A DNA stretch of 64,000 bases from Trichococcus flocculiformis (GCF_900113645.1 NZ_FOQC01000010.1:1-64000); one strand, 5' to 3'; shown: positions 17,939 to 26,575, numbered from the stretch's first letter. Translations and numbers: made by a program. Notes: generated by a model not told the origin, from the letters alone.

Positions 17939-18274
17939 CTAATAATGTCCGATATCAAATACAGCTTGATACCGGTATTCTTTTGTTGTTGTATCGGTGA
18001 AATTATAGTCACTGTTTAAGCTGACTCCTCTAATTTCATCCAGCAAAATTAAGCTTTCTACTGCCATTTTTACTCTTTCGTTCAGTTCCGCTGCAGCATA
18101 TAGGCTCTTCGCGTAGCTTTGGAACGCAAAAACAGCAGTCGGCAAATGATTTCTCTTGCCGCTGCTTGTTTTTTCCAAAACAACATAACTTTCGATTTTT
18201 GAACTCGGTTTTTCAAGAAAAACTTCGACATTCAGCTCTGAGGCTAGACGGTTTTTAATAATTGTCTCAATCAT
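17939..18274 (-). CDS. Probable tail terminator/completion protein
   Basis: 111 residues. Position directly before the major tail protein and the predicted alpha/beta pattern ([13 protein letters not shown], then a beta segment ending [10 protein letters not shown]) fit tail terminator proteins, which cap the tail tube and join it to the head. Assignment rests mainly on gene order. It starts one base after the stop of the preceding gene. Confidence 0.6.
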   Translation of the reverse strand: MIETIIKNRLASELNVEVFLEKPSSKIESYVVLEKTSSGKRNHLPTAVFAFQSYAKSLYAAAELNERVKMAVESLILLDEIRGVSLNSDYNFTDTTTKEYRYQAVFDIGHY

Positions 18275-18508
18275 TTATTTTACCGCCTTTAGTAATGTGT
18301 TGTTATTCAAATTATCTTTTTTAGCTTTGGCAGTTCCTGCGCTTACCCTTGCGTTTGCCCTGTTTTTTCCGACGTAAATATCTTGCTCATATCCGTCTCC
18401 GCAGCGCTTGCGAATTGCGGATGCACGATCATTCAGAACCGCTTGCATCCCGTCGGATTTCATTAATTCTGCCACACCTTTTCGGTTTAGCTCAAATTTA
18501 CTAATCAT
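18275..18508 (-). CDS. Small head-tail connector protein (HK97 gp10-like)
   Basis: 77 residues, basic. The segment FELNRKGVAELMKSDGMQAVLNDRA and the ending NNNTLLKAVK resemble short HK97 gp10-type neck proteins. It is shorter than the usual gp10 family. Its start overlaps the upstream closure gene by eight bases. Confidence 0.6.
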   Translation of the reverse strand: MISKFELNRKGVAELMKSDGMQAVLNDRASAIRKRCGDGYEQDIYVGKNRANARVSAGTAKAKKDNLNNNTLLKAVK

Positions 18509-18839
18509 ATCGTTCCACCATCACTTTCTTATTCCAAGCAAGAGGGATAAGTTCATCGATGCCTTGCAAAGGAATGCCAAAAACACGCCATTTTTCACCG
18601 AAGAAATGTACTTCTTGATCTTCCCACGCATTTTCATCGCCCTTAGGAATGGCAAGCGTATAGACCGCTCTTTTACCGGTGATAGTGAGTTGGTTAATGA
18701 CATCTTCAGCGGATGTCGGGCTGAGCAGGACGTTATTCACTAGTATTTCCTTGTCTTCAAAAATAGGCGCTCCGAATGGATCTGTACCGGCAAATTCCTT
18801 CCCGATCAGAGTCACCGTTATACCTTTAATTATCGCCAT
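18501..18839 (-). CDS. Probable head closure protein
   Basis: 112 residues, rich in beta strands (GITVTLIGKE, VYTLAIPKGDENAWEDQEVHFFGEKW). Length, order after the adaptor gene and the last segment (GWxxx-type strand before RYD) fit siphovirus head-closure proteins (SPP1 gp16-like). Overlaps both neighbours by a few bases, typical of a translationally coupled connector cluster. Confidence 0.6.
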   Translation of the reverse strand: MAIIKGITVTLIGKEFAGTDPFGAPIFEDKEILVNNVLLSPTSAEDVINQLTITGKRAVYTLAIPKGDENAWEDQEVHFFGEKWRVFGIPLQGIDELIPLAWNKKVMVERYD

Positions 18840-19221
18840 AAAGGTTAATCACCCCATATCTCTGTCTGCGTAAACCCAATCTAGCTAATTCAGATTTTTT
18901 TATAAATAAGCCGCCACCAGGTACCAGAAAAGACCCTGAGGCAGAATAGCCCAGGGCGGTCTGGTTAAATTGTGTCATAGGCTCTTGATCTGTGGACGTC
19001 ATTAATGTTCTGGCAACGATATCGACAGCGACAGACTTAACTACATTTGCATATGCAGCACTCTTTAATACCATCGCATCCAAGTCCTTGCCGACCTTTT
19101 CCGCTTCAACACGCAATGAGTCGGACACTACCTCAAGCAGAAAGCTTGCCCTGTCCGTTTCATCCTGCTTTAAATAGCGCCATAATGTCTCTACGTCACT
19201 GATTTTTGCAAAAGATGACAT
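18826..19221 (-). CDS. Head-tail adaptor protein (Gp19/Gp15/Gp42 family-like)
   Basis: 131 residues from the ATG at 19221; a GTG nine bases upstream is also possible. The helical N-terminus (FAKISDVETLWRYL) and the C-terminal block GYSASGSFLVPGGGLFIKKSELARLGL match the Gp19/Gp15/Gp42 family of connector proteins found next to capsid genes. It probably forms the ring below the portal. Confidence 0.75.
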   Translation of the reverse strand: MSSFAKISDVETLWRYLKQDETDRASFLLEVVSDSLRVEAEKVGKDLDAMVLKSAAYANVVKSVAVDIVARTLMTSTDQEPMTQFNQTALGYSASGSFLVPGGGLFIKKSELARLGLRRQRYGVINLYGDN

Positions 19222-19226
19222 AATGA

Positions 19227-19577
19227 TCACTTCCCATTAAGCATTAATTCATACAACTCTTGTTTCTTCAACCTAGGATCGTACTTAATGCCAAAAGCAT
19301 CAAGCTCTTGTTTGATTTGCTTAACTGTGATCCCGTCAATCCCATCTGCGCTGTCGTCAATTTCTTCAACGACCTCATCAACATTTTGCTTCACATCCGG
19401 GATATCCGTTACTTTATCAGGTTCATCAGTGTTTACTTTCCCTTCGCCGCTGCCATTATCTTCGATTTTTACTTTTTCTTCGTCGCTGGTACGTTCTTCG
19501 ACTTTTACCCAATATTTACCAGAAATATTACAGAGGCTGTCAATTACAGCCCCTGTTCGTGTGTTTTTATATTTCAT
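19227..19577 (-). CDS. Small acidic protein with HeH/SAP-like C-terminus
   Basis: 116 residues. The true start is the ATG at 19577 (MKYKNTRTGA), preceded by AGGAG; the longer frame would run into the capsid gene. The centre is very acidic (many Glu/Asp between about 30 and 75). The C-terminal 35 residues (TVKQIKQELDAFGI, then KKQELYELML) resemble a small helix-extended-helix (HeH/LEM/SAP-like) domain. Similar proteins sit between capsid and connector genes in other Firmicutes phages. Function unknown; head decoration or DNA binding are possible. Confidence 0.65.
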   Translation of the reverse strand: MKYKNTRTGAVIDSLCNISGKYWVKVEERTSDEEKVKIEDNGSGEGKVNTDEPDKVTDIPDVKQNVDEVVEEIDDSADGIDGITVKQIKQELDAFGIKYDPRLKKQELYELMLNGK

Positions 19578-19579
19578 AA

Positions 19580-20458
19580 TTACACTCCTTTGACAATCGC
19601 AAAGCTCTCGGCATCCATAATTCCCCATCCTAAGTATGTCTCAGAACGCAGGTAGACTTGGTTGTAACCTTTCAAGTCTTGGCCAGAGTTATCCGGATCA
19701 CCGTATTTAATAACTTCGAGCGGAATTTGTTTTGCATAACCCCATTTGAAGCTGTCAGCGAAATCCCCTAAAATTACAAGGTCGTTATTATACGCCGAAA
19801 CCGTGGCATTGATGTCGTTTTTAATGCCATTAATTGATCCTGGATTGGCTCCCCAGGCTAACTCAGGGAACTGCTTGACGTTATTTACCTTATACGCTGC
19901 CAAAGCGGCAGAGAACGTTGGAGACATGGCCATACCGGAAATTACTCCGCCAGATGCTTGGATCATTGCAACCGCCGCTTCGATATTATCGTCTGGGGTA
20001 GCTGAAGTATAGGTGACATTTTGTGTTACGCGGTTATCGAAATGATTTGTGCCAATAACAGCAGATGCTAAACCTGACCGCGGGTTAACACCATGCATTG
20101 CCATCAAATCTAAACCTTTTGCTAGTTTTTTAGCATATCCATCATTGAAAGATTTGATGATACTGATCTTTTCTTCATCCGAAGCCAATAAGAACTCGTC
20201 GGACACGCGCGCGCCGTATTCCACTTTGATTGGAATGATTGTTAATGGTTCAATTGATACGCCGCCGTGTGTTTTTTTGCCATTTTCAGCAACAACGTCG
20301 ATTTCGGAATCCATAGTAAACGTGAATTCTTTCTGCCCATTGAAAGGTATTGGGACCTGCTGAGAAAGAACAGCCAGCGAACTTTTTCCTTTCACCTTGT
20401 TAATTAAATCTGATACTAATTCCGGATCAAATAAATTCCCTTTTGATAATGTTGTCAT
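19580..20458 (-). CDS. Major capsid protein (HK97 fold)
   Basis: 292 residues at the expected position after the scaffold gene. Features typical of HK97-type capsids are an early VPIPFNGQKEFTF strand pair, a long spine helix region (SDEFLLASDEEKISIIKSFN) and the late ILGDFADSFKWGYAKQIPLE segment. It carries no protease domain and has a separate scaffold gene, so assembly is probably scaffold-driven. Strong AAGGAGAG ribosome binding site. Confidence 0.9.
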   Translation of the reverse strand: MTTLSKGNLFDPELVSDLINKVKGKSSLAVLSQQVPIPFNGQKEFTFTMDSEIDVVAENGKKTHGGVSIEPLTIIPIKVEYGARVSDEFLLASDEEKISIIKSFNDGYAKKLAKGLDLMAMHGVNPRSGLASAVIGTNHFDNRVTQNVTYTSATPDDNIEAAVAMIQASGGVISGMAMSPTFSAALAAYKVNNVKQFPELAWGANPGSINGIKNDINATVSAYNNDLVILGDFADSFKWGYAKQIPLEVIKYGDPDNSGQDLKGYNQVYLRSETYLGWGIMDAESFAIVKGV

Positions 20459-20462
20459 TGTT

Positions 20463-20939
20463 TTACTCTCCTTCTAAATTTAAGTTTTCTAATAGTGATT
20501 TGTATGCTGCATCTTTTCCTTCGCCGATTGGAGGTTCCGCATTTTTTAAAGGTGGTGGAGTTGTTTGTTTGCCTACAAATGCAGCTAACCGTTCCGCGTC
20601 AGCCTTAATGCTATCCTCATCAGTTCCAACCAATCTGTCGGCTAAATCAAACGGCAATCCGTTCTGCAAGGCGATTCTTGTGCGCAAATTCGCAGTTTCA
20701 TAGCCTGCTATTTTTGCATTCAGATCAGCTAATGTTTGCTCATGCGTTTTAGCCGAATTGTTCGTCTCTTCTATGGTTGCCTGCAAAGCCCCGACTTCTG
20801 TTTCTAGTTCTGCATTTCGCGCCTTTACTTGATCATAGTCGGCATACTTTTTGCCTAAAGTCTCTTGCTCTCTTAAAACTCTAGCTTGTACCGCCTTGTC
20901 AAATTCCTCTTGTGTTGTAATTGGTGTAAAGTCTGCCAT
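20463..20939 (-). CDS. Capsid scaffolding protein (DUF4355-like)
   Basis: 158 residues, predicted almost entirely helical with a coiled coil from about 20 to 90, then a Pro-rich short loop and a C-terminal helix (YKSLLENLNLE). Length, composition and position directly before the capsid gene match phage scaffolds. Strong AAAGGAAG before the ATG. The 84 bases upstream, to the terminase gene, hold nothing I recognise. Confidence 0.8.
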   Translation of the reverse strand: MADFTPITTQEEFDKAVQARVLREQETLGKKYADYDQVKARNAELETEVGALQATIEETNNSAKTHEQTLADLNAKIAGYETANLRTRIALQNGLPFDLADRLVGTDEDSIKADAERLAAFVGKQTTPPPLKNAEPPIGEGKDAAYKSLLENLNLEGE

Positions 20940-21022
20940 TTTTATCTTCCTTTCTCCCGCTTAACCCGGCGGTATCGGTAATTTTGTATTAAAAAAGCAA
21001 CGACCATAGAGAATGGCGTCGC

Positions 21023-22432
21023 TTAATACCTGATTTGTTGTTTTTTCTTCGGCTTCGCGTTATGGCAAGCCCAATGCGCTAATAGGGCGCTGTCCATTAG
21101 ACAAATATCCATATCGTCGAATTGTGATTTATATCCAAAACCACCGCTTGTGCCTATGTTTCGCTTGTCACAGTTAGTTACGACTTTTTCCAAGGAGGGT
21201 TGGCCAGCATGACAAATGTTTTTCTGATATATCCCTTGTTCCCAAGAAGCGTTGGCGTTAATGATTTCTTTCACCGTTGGCAAAACAGGTGCTTTAAGTC
21301 TGAAGTCTTTCATTTCGTTCGTTAAAATACTCTGCCCGCTTTGGCCGTCGATTACAACACTTTCGATGTTCGCTTCCTTGAAGAAATTAATGAGCCATTG
21401 GTTGCCGTTTCGAATGGATTGACAGTCCAACGTTTCCACGAAGATTTTTCCAGAAAGCGTCTTAACAGCGACGCTCATCGCTACGTTTGCGCCATCGTTT
21501 CCGTATTTGACACCAACAAAAAGCGGCCCTCTTAAAATCGGCAGCATCTTAACCTTCAAGTATTGCCACTCTTTTGCTGAGATAGCCGACTTTTGGTTAT
21601 ATTTAGGCCAATAACCCAGACGCTGAATGTTGTGGTCCAACTCATCTTCCCCGAGTTCCGCCTCGATTTTTCGCTCGTTTAAGTGGTAGCCCATCGAAGG
21701 ATTTGAATTGTACCAGGCTTCTACATCGTCAATTTTAGTCATATCTTCAACAGACCATTCTGCCCAGCCTGCATATTTCGATTGGCCAAACAAGGTTTTT
21801 TCCCGGTAATCAGTAAAGACGGTGCCGCTTGAAACAGGCGTTGGAGGAGTTCCGCACATGATTGTCATCGGATTGTGACTGTCGGTGACGGTGTATTTCA
21901 AGGCTGACTCTTGTTCGGTTGTGTATTCTTGCGCTTCGTCAATCACTAAAAGATCAAAACCTTCACCAAGTCCACCACTGGATGTTCTCGTTCTGAATTG
22001 GATCACTCCGCCTGATTTATAAAGCTCCAACCGCTCTTGGCCCTTGGCTTTGATGGAATTGAAATCCTCACCTTCAACGTAACCAGAATCTTCCAAGTAT
22101 TTTTTTAACTTTTCGAAAGACGAATGCGACGTGCTGATGCGATGCGCGGTATGTAAAGTGCTCAATCCGTTTTCGAGCGCCCAAAGTTCCATAATATAAA
22201 CAACTTCAGTCTTACCATTTCGTCGCGGAATCGAATAGCCGAATTTTTGGTGCACCCACAAACCATCATCTTCAACGGCCATAATCGCCTTCAGCATATT
22301 CAGCTGCCACTCATAGCATTTACACTTGGTTTTGTGATAAAAATCTATCGCTTCTTGATAGAGGCTTTTGACATATGGCAAAATTACCGATTGAGTAGGA
22401 AATTGATTACCAAATCTTGCTTTAGTAGTCAT
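21023..22432 (-). CDS. Terminase large subunit
   Basis: 469 residues. ATPase motifs are clear: Walker A-like RRNGKT at 70-75 and Walker B LLVIDEAQE with D165 and E166. The C-terminal nuclease region includes GVKYGNDGANVAMS, VIDGQSGQS and FDDMDICLMDSALLAHWA. The first Asp of the usual V-x-D start of this RNase H-like domain is a Lys here, with Asp two residues before the Ala; this variation occurs in related Firmicutes phages as far as I remember. The enzyme cuts and packages concatemeric DNA. Its place after portal and minor capsid genes, instead of before them, is unusual. Confidence 0.9.
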   Translation of the reverse strand: MTTKARFGNQFPTQSVILPYVKSLYQEAIDFYHKTKCKCYEWQLNMLKAIMAVEDDGLWVHQKFGYSIPRRNGKTEVVYIMELWALENGLSTLHTAHRISTSHSSFEKLKKYLEDSGYVEGEDFNSIKAKGQERLELYKSGGVIQFRTRTSSGGLGEGFDLLVIDEAQEYTTEQESALKYTVTDSHNPMTIMCGTPPTPVSSGTVFTDYREKTLFGQSKYAGWAEWSVEDMTKIDDVEAWYNSNPSMGYHLNERKIEAELGEDELDHNIQRLGYWPKYNQKSAISAKEWQYLKVKMLPILRGPLFVGVKYGNDGANVAMSVAVKTLSGKIFVETLDCQSIRNGNQWLINFFKEANIESVVIDGQSGQSILTNEMKDFRLKAPVLPTVKEIINANASWEQGIYQKNICHAGQPSLEKVVTNCDKRNIGTSGGFGYKSQFDDMDICLMDSALLAHWACHNAKPKKKQQIRY

Positions 22433-22486
22433 ATGAATCCCCTCTCAATCTTGATCGCATGATAACCCTGTCGCTGGGATGTTGGA

Positions 22487-22615
22487 TTACATCCTTTCTA
22501 ATTTTGCGCATTCTATGGCATAAAAATAGCCAACCCTATGCCATCGCATTATGGGAATTCCTTTATTGCGACAATTAAAAGTGCCCCACAAGAAGTTCTT
22601 GACAAACTCAAACAT
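22487..22615 (-). CDS. Small hypothetical phage protein
   Basis: A 42-residue frame starting MFEFVKNFLWG, with an excellent AAGGAGGTG ribosome binding site eight bases upstream. It fills most of the gap between the minor capsid gene and the terminase gene. It is basic, with one hydrophobic N-terminal patch. I do not recognise it. Confidence 0.5.
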   Translation of the reverse strand: MFEFVKNFLWGTFNCRNKGIPIMRWHRVGYFYAIECAKLERM

Positions 22616-22629
22616 ACCCATCACCTCCT

Positions 22630-23382
22630 TCATTTTCCGATTTGCATCCTTGCTTTTAGCTTTGCGTCTTTTTCAGGATCTACCCACGCTTTTGTCCAGA
22701 CATTTTGTCGCTTTCCTTCACCCGGGTTGTAATCGACGGTGCATCTGCATCTTTCATGCCTGCGGTACACATCTTTCGGCTCCCCTCCATAATCATATGT
22801 TCCCGCTAGCTTTTGGCACCAATCACAAGCACGACCAGAAACTCTGCGCGTGATTTTCGGCCTTAGTCCCGCCTTTGCATGAAAGGTGGCGTTGGCGCGA
22901 ATCGCATCATCCACAATGCTTTGGCTAAAATTGACAATCGGTTCATCCAATAGCCACTTCACTTTTTCAAAATCAGGATCAGATGATATACGGTTCACAA
23001 TTCCATCAATCCGATCTTGGCTAATACCAGGAATCTGAGCCTTTAACTTTATGCCAGCAGCACGATTTAGATCCGTTTGCACATCCCCAGCAAAGCCAGT
23101 GATCAATTCAAAATTCTTTTGCATAGTCGGATTTAACAATCTATCAGCGATGTTAAAATACATGTTGCCGTTCGGCAAAACGCTGGCCGTTATATTTTGG
23201 CCAAGAACATCTGCGAGTATTTCACCAACCTCAACAGCAAAGTCATTCACATCTAGATAAGTAGCTTTTTTGACCTTCATAAGCTTTAACGCTTTTTTTA
23301 GCTTATCGCTGTTATATGTCCGTTCGTCAAATTGCGATTGGATTTTCTCCAGTAGCCCAGGGACTATATCATCCATTTGCAT
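22630..23382 (-). CDS. Minor capsid/head morphogenesis protein (MuF-like)
   Basis: 250 residues following the portal gene with a 14-base overlap. The C-terminus holds CDWCQKLAGTYDYGG, then RRHERCRCTVDY, the Cys/His pattern of the phage minor capsid (SPP1 gp7/Mu F-type) family. The N-terminal two thirds are helical. These proteins associate with the portal in the procapsid and can be ejected with DNA. Confidence 0.8.
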   Translation of the reverse strand: MQMDDIVPGLLEKIQSQFDERTYNSDKLKKALKLMKVKKATYLDVNDFAVEVGEILADVLGQNITASVLPNGNMYFNIADRLLNPTMQKNFELITGFAGDVQTDLNRAAGIKLKAQIPGISQDRIDGIVNRISSDPDFEKVKWLLDEPIVNFSQSIVDDAIRANATFHAKAGLRPKITRRVSGRACDWCQKLAGTYDYGGEPKDVYRRHERCRCTVDYNPGEGKRQNVWTKAWVDPEKDAKLKARMQIGK

Positions 23383-24610
23383 TGGCTCCTTTTAATCCGG
23401 TTAAGTTTCTGATCGCTTTTCCGTCGATATATCCCGGAATCGCCTGATTTATTTTAATAACGCCATCACCGACGAGGGTCAGCGTATTAGCATCCGCTTC
23501 GAATAGAGGCTCCCACATTGGGGTAGTGTTTATGAATTGGCTTCTAGTGTATGGGAAATCATCTCGTAAACAAGCTGCGATGTATGCAACGTTTAACAAA
23601 CCTGACCCTAAACTGCGTTGCGCTTTGCGACCTGCAAGCCTCAAATTTTCATGACTTGCTTTAATCGCCTCAACGCTTGATGGATTGTCTGAGACAAACC
23701 CTAAATCATCCAAAGTTAATCCCATTTCGCCGGCGAATCCTGCAGCTGCTGTTCGTAGCTGTTCGGTAAAAGGTGACATCGATGATGTTGTGAACTGCCC
23801 AAGTATCGGTTTATCCCCGTCGTCGTCTTTAGTAAACTGAAGCATCGAAGAAACCGTGGCCTTCCAACTCTCCATAGGTTCGGCATCATTACTTAAGCCA
23901 GTAACATATTTTTGAGGGAACGAATAAAATTCCGCTGTTATATCTGCACGTTCAAGCGTCCTTTTGGCGTACCGCTGGAAATACATCCCTGCCCTTGAAA
24001 TCCGTGAACGCCCAAACGGTCTCGCTTCGTCTGGTCGATGGATAACCGGCACCAGCAAAGGATGAGGAAAGTTATGTGAAAAAGAAATATCTTCAATATT
24101 TTTGTCTTTGTAGTAATAGTTCGTTTGTCCTGGTAAAAAATGCGCTTCTAGTGTGGCAACTCCATTTTCATCCCTTTCAAGCACTGCATAACCTTCAGTT
24201 AAAAGCCCTGTGATCGGATCGATAACGCCTGTTGCATCGCCTGCACCGACAACTTGCAAGCGAGGTTCATCGTCCACACCTTTTGAAATATAAACAAATG
24301 AACAAGATGCAATTAACGCCGATAATACAACGCTATCAAAAAAAACATCCGGATTGTTAACTTTAAAAATTTCATTTACTTCAAAATCATCATTTTCGAA
24401 TTCCCGGAATACCAATCGATCTGCTAAACTGTCAACACCCTTTGCACACCAACCTATAACCGATCGATAGCGTCTGCGAATTTCTGGAGGAATTGTAATC
24501 CCAACCATTTGCTCGGTGTGCTGCATAGCGTATTGCTTATAGCGCATATCCACACGGATTTTGTGTGCATTGAGCTTATTTCTTAAATAATCAATGCCTT
24601 TTTCGCTCAT
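23369..24610 (-). CDS. Portal protein
   Basis: 413 residues from the ATG at 24610, chosen because GGAGGA lies seven bases upstream; the frame is open further upstream but without signal. The family pattern includes GWCAKGVDSLADRLVFREF (about 51-69), PFGRSRISRAGMYFQRYAKRTLERADI and DNPSSVEAIKASHENL. Twelve copies form the channel through which DNA enters the capsid. It follows the HNH endonuclease gene and precedes the MuF gene. Confidence 0.9.
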   Translation of the reverse strand: MSEKGIDYLRNKLNAHKIRVDMRYKQYAMQHTEQMVGITIPPEIRRRYRSVIGWCAKGVDSLADRLVFREFENDDFEVNEIFKVNNPDVFFDSVVLSALIASCSFVYISKGVDDEPRLQVVGAGDATGVIDPITGLLTEGYAVLERDENGVATLEAHFLPGQTNYYYKDKNIEDISFSHNFPHPLLVPVIHRPDEARPFGRSRISRAGMYFQRYAKRTLERADITAEFYSFPQKYVTGLSNDAEPMESWKATVSSMLQFTKDDDGDKPILGQFTTSSMSPFTEQLRTAAAGFAGEMGLTLDDLGFVSDNPSSVEAIKASHENLRLAGRKAQRSLGSGLLNVAYIAACLRDDFPYTRSQFINTTPMWEPLFEADANTLTLVGDGVIKINQAIPGYIDGKAIRNLTGLKGANANG

Positions 24611-24735
24611 TATTTTCCTCCTTTCGATTTCGCGCGAGAAAATATGTACAGTGACGGCGTGAATGGCGAGCGCAGAGGGCGGGAGGGACCAACCCCCCCT
24701 CTTCTGCAGGCCTTCAATTGCTTTCACATTGATTC

Positions 24736-25065
24736 TCAGCCTTTATAAGTGGCCCAATTTGTGCTCTGTGGAAGGTTTCTATTTCCCAGCACTTGAGGCG
24801 CTTCTTGCTTTGCTAAAAACATTTTGTCAGATTTCTGTCTGTTGCACGTCCAATGGGCAAGCTGCAGGTTCTCCATGGCAGATGGATGTCCGCCTTTTGA
24901 GACTGGAATGATGTGGTCAACGACTGGGCTGAGTGGCTCCGGAGCTTTGATGGAGAAGTCCACTTGCTTCCCGCAAATACCACAAACGTTCTGAGTCTTG
25001 AATATCACCTTCTTGTTCTTCTCATAAGCAACGCGATGGGGTCCTTGTTTGTCTTGCCTTACCAT
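24736..25065 (-). CDS. HNH endonuclease at the head of the packaging module
   Basis: 109 residues from the ATG at 25065 (AGGAGT upstream). A CxxC knuckle (VCGICG) precedes VVDHIIPVSKGGHPSAMENLQLAHWTCN, a full HNH core with DHI as the first histidine block. Small HNH proteins encoded beside the terminase are needed for DNA packaging in HK97-like and several Firmicutes phages. Here the usual small terminase gene is not recognisable next to it. It is the first late gene after the regulatory gap at 25066-25213. Confidence 0.85.
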   Translation of the reverse strand: MVRQDKQGPHRVAYEKNKKVIFKTQNVCGICGKQVDFSIKAPEPLSPVVDHIIPVSKGGHPSAMENLQLAHWTCNRQKSDKMFLAKQEAPQVLGNRNLPQSTNWATYKG

Positions 25066-25100
25066 GTCCCACTCCTTTCTTTTACTGGCCAACGAGCATA

Positions 25101-25133
25101 GAAAAAGAGCAACCACATCAGCAGCTGCTCTTT
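25101..25133 (-). terminator. Hairpin at the start of the late operon
   Basis: AAAGAGCA and TGCTCTTT form an 8-bp stem with a 14-base loop followed by TTC on the minus strand. It lies between the late regulator and the HNH gene and might act as a weak terminator or an antitermination target. The T tract is short. Confidence 0.4.
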
Positions 25134-25187
25134 CGTCGATTTGTTATGCTATTAAGATAACTCTTTTAATACAATAGTTACATAGTT

Positions 25188-25206
25188 TGATTCCACCATG
25201 GAATCA
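25188..25206. promoter_or_regulatory. 8-bp inverted repeat downstream of the late regulator
   Basis: TGATTCCA-cca-TGGAATCA is a perfect 8-bp palindrome with a 3-base spacer. It begins just beyond the stop of the ArpU-like regulator and before the packaging genes. A promoter-like pair (TTGTAT ... TAGCAT) lies just downstream on the minus strand. It is a candidate binding site for the late activator. Confidence 0.45.
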
Positions 25207-25213
25207 TAGTAGA

Positions 25214-25618
25214 TTACAAATCCTCTACGAATTTAATCGTCTTAACCATAGATGCATGCTTCGCCATGATGTAAGAATAACTGTAATTAAGCTCCTCAGC
25301 GATTTCCCTCAAAGTCATACCATCCATGTATTTCATCTTCAGTATCTGATTGTCCAGACCCTTGAAGCGTTCAATCATAATCATCAAGGCTTCCATTGCC
25401 AATTCTTTCTCACCGAGAAAGGCTCTGTCTCGTTTTATATACTCTTCCAGGTGGGCAGCAGTGGATTCATTGGTTATTTTGACTTTCCCCAAGTCTCTAG
25501 GGTCGTACCATCTCTCCAGTTCCATCTCTGACTTCCTTATTTTCCATTTCAATATTTCAATTTCTTCTTCAAGCTTTTGGTACTCCTGTAACCATTGATA
25601 CCTGATGACGACCACCAC
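25214..25618 (-). CDS. Late gene transcriptional regulator (ArpU/RinA-type, sigma-70 region 4-like)
   Basis: 134 residues. The N-terminal half is a charged helical region; the C-terminal half contains LDNQILKMKYMDGMTLREIAEELNYSYSYIMAKHASMVKTI, a sigma-70 region 4-like helix-turn-helix. This layout is that of the ArpU/RinA/DUF1492 group, which activates late (packaging, head, tail, lysis) transcription in Firmicutes phages. The start codon is a GTG close to AAAGGG. Its location as last early gene, right before the packaging module, supports the role. Confidence 0.8.
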   Translation of the reverse strand: MVVVIRYQWLQEYQKLEEEIEILKWKIRKSEMELERWYDPRDLGKVKITNESTAAHLEEYIKRDRAFLGEKELAMEALMIMIERFKGLDNQILKMKYMDGMTLREIAEELNYSYSYIMAKHASMVKTIKFVEDL

Positions 25619-25650
25619 CCTTTAAATGTCCGGACTATAAATGATAACCA

Positions 25651-25863
25651 TCAGCCCTTAGCCCCTTCAGTTAAGATCCATTTATCGAATTCGGACCTTG
25701 ACATATAACCAATGAACACAAGGCTCATAGCGTCTATTTCCCACGGCTCTGCATCTCTATCCATCCCAAACCACCGGAAGTTAATAGAGTAAATAGGCTT
25801 TGCCGGATGCTTCCCACTTAAGGTTTCGAACCAATACAGCACTTCATCCATCTGCAGCACCAT
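25651..25863 (-). CDS. Hypothetical phage protein
   Basis: 70 residues with several Trp and Tyr (VLYWFETL, FRWFGMDRD, WEIDAMSLVFIGYMS). The start could also be four codons later (MDEVLYW). Ribosome binding site is weak. I do not recognise the family. It lies between MazG and the late regulator. Confidence 0.5.
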   Translation of the reverse strand: MVLQMDEVLYWFETLSGKHPAKPIYSINFRWFGMDRDAEPWEIDAMSLVFIGYMSRSEFDKWILTEGAKG

Positions 25864-25875
25864 CTTTTCTTTAGT

Positions 25876-26178
25876 TTATAAGTCGGCTTCCTTGACGAAA
25901 ATGCCGTCAATCATTTTCCCTTTACGGTCTTTGATTTCTGCATAAGCTCCTGCTATGCACTCTCCAACGCTTAGCCCTAACTGCAGCGATAGGATCGTGA
26001 GGACAACATACATGTCCCCTATGGAGTCTTTTACTTGCTCTGGCTTGTCTTTTGCCAATCCCTGGCATAGTTCCCCGTACTCCTCACCTAGCTTAAGCAT
26101 CTGCTTTGCTGGGTCAGCTGCATCCAAACCTCTTTCTCTTGCCCATTCTTCGATTAATGCCGTTAGCGCTGTAATCAT
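25876..26178 (-). CDS. MazG-like nucleotide pyrophosphohydrolase
   Basis: 100 residues with the all-alpha NTP pyrophosphatase pattern: KLGEEYGELCQGLAK (the ExxE metal-binding motif) and DSIGDMYVVLTIL (the ExxD-type second motif). Phage MazG-like enzymes hydrolyse non-canonical or alarmone-like nucleotides and may affect host stress signalling during infection. Its start overlaps the upstream gene by four bases. Confidence 0.85.
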   Translation of the reverse strand: MITALTALIEEWARERGLDAADPAKQMLKLGEEYGELCQGLAKDKPEQVKDSIGDMYVVLTILSLQLGLSVGECIAGAYAEIKDRKGKMIDGIFVKEADL

Positions 26179-26420
26179 TTGCTATTCTCCTTTTCTCTAA
26201 CACTATTTAATTTTTCATTGATTTCTTGCTCTTCATCCCATTTTTCTTCCAGGCCCATATAGCCTGACCGCTTGTAGAGTTTCCCGTCTTCCAACTTGTA
26301 CTGCTTTCCGATAGGTCTATCAGTGCATCCACAAATGATGATCTTTGTCGGACGATCCTCTATGTAAAAAAGGTCATAACCTTCACTTTTCAAATGTTCG
26401 ATTGCTTCCTCTTGTGTCAT
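26175..26420 (-). CDS. Hypothetical phage protein
   Basis: 81 residues. The N-terminal part (MTQEEAIEHLKSEGYDLFYI) is helical; the centre has IIICGCTDRPIGKQYKL and the C-terminus is a charged helix. It overlaps mazG by four bases. No family recognised. Confidence 0.5.
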   Translation of the reverse strand: MTQEEAIEHLKSEGYDLFYIEDRPTKIIICGCTDRPIGKQYKLEDGKLYKRSGYMGLEEKWDEEQEINEKLNSVREKENSK

Positions 26421-26423
26421 ACT

Positions 26424-26528
26424 TTAGCCCCCCTTAGTGTCCTGTGTTAATCCGTTGCCATATCCAGTTGAAACACTCGCTTTCTTTCCTGTCTTGGACA
26501 TTCCGAATGTTTCCGGCCGATTATCCAT
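26424..26528 (-). CDS. Possible 34-residue phage peptide
   Basis: A short frame (MDNRPETFGMSKTG...) fills the gap between two early genes. It has only a weak ribosome binding site (AGG), so it may not be translated. Composition is Gly/Lys/Thr-rich. Confidence 0.25.
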   Translation of the reverse strand: MDNRPETFGMSKTGKKASVSTGYGNGLTQDTKGG

Positions 26529-26575
26529 CCTGACATTAAAAGTCGTCAGAATGGAAATATAGACGTTATTTTAAA

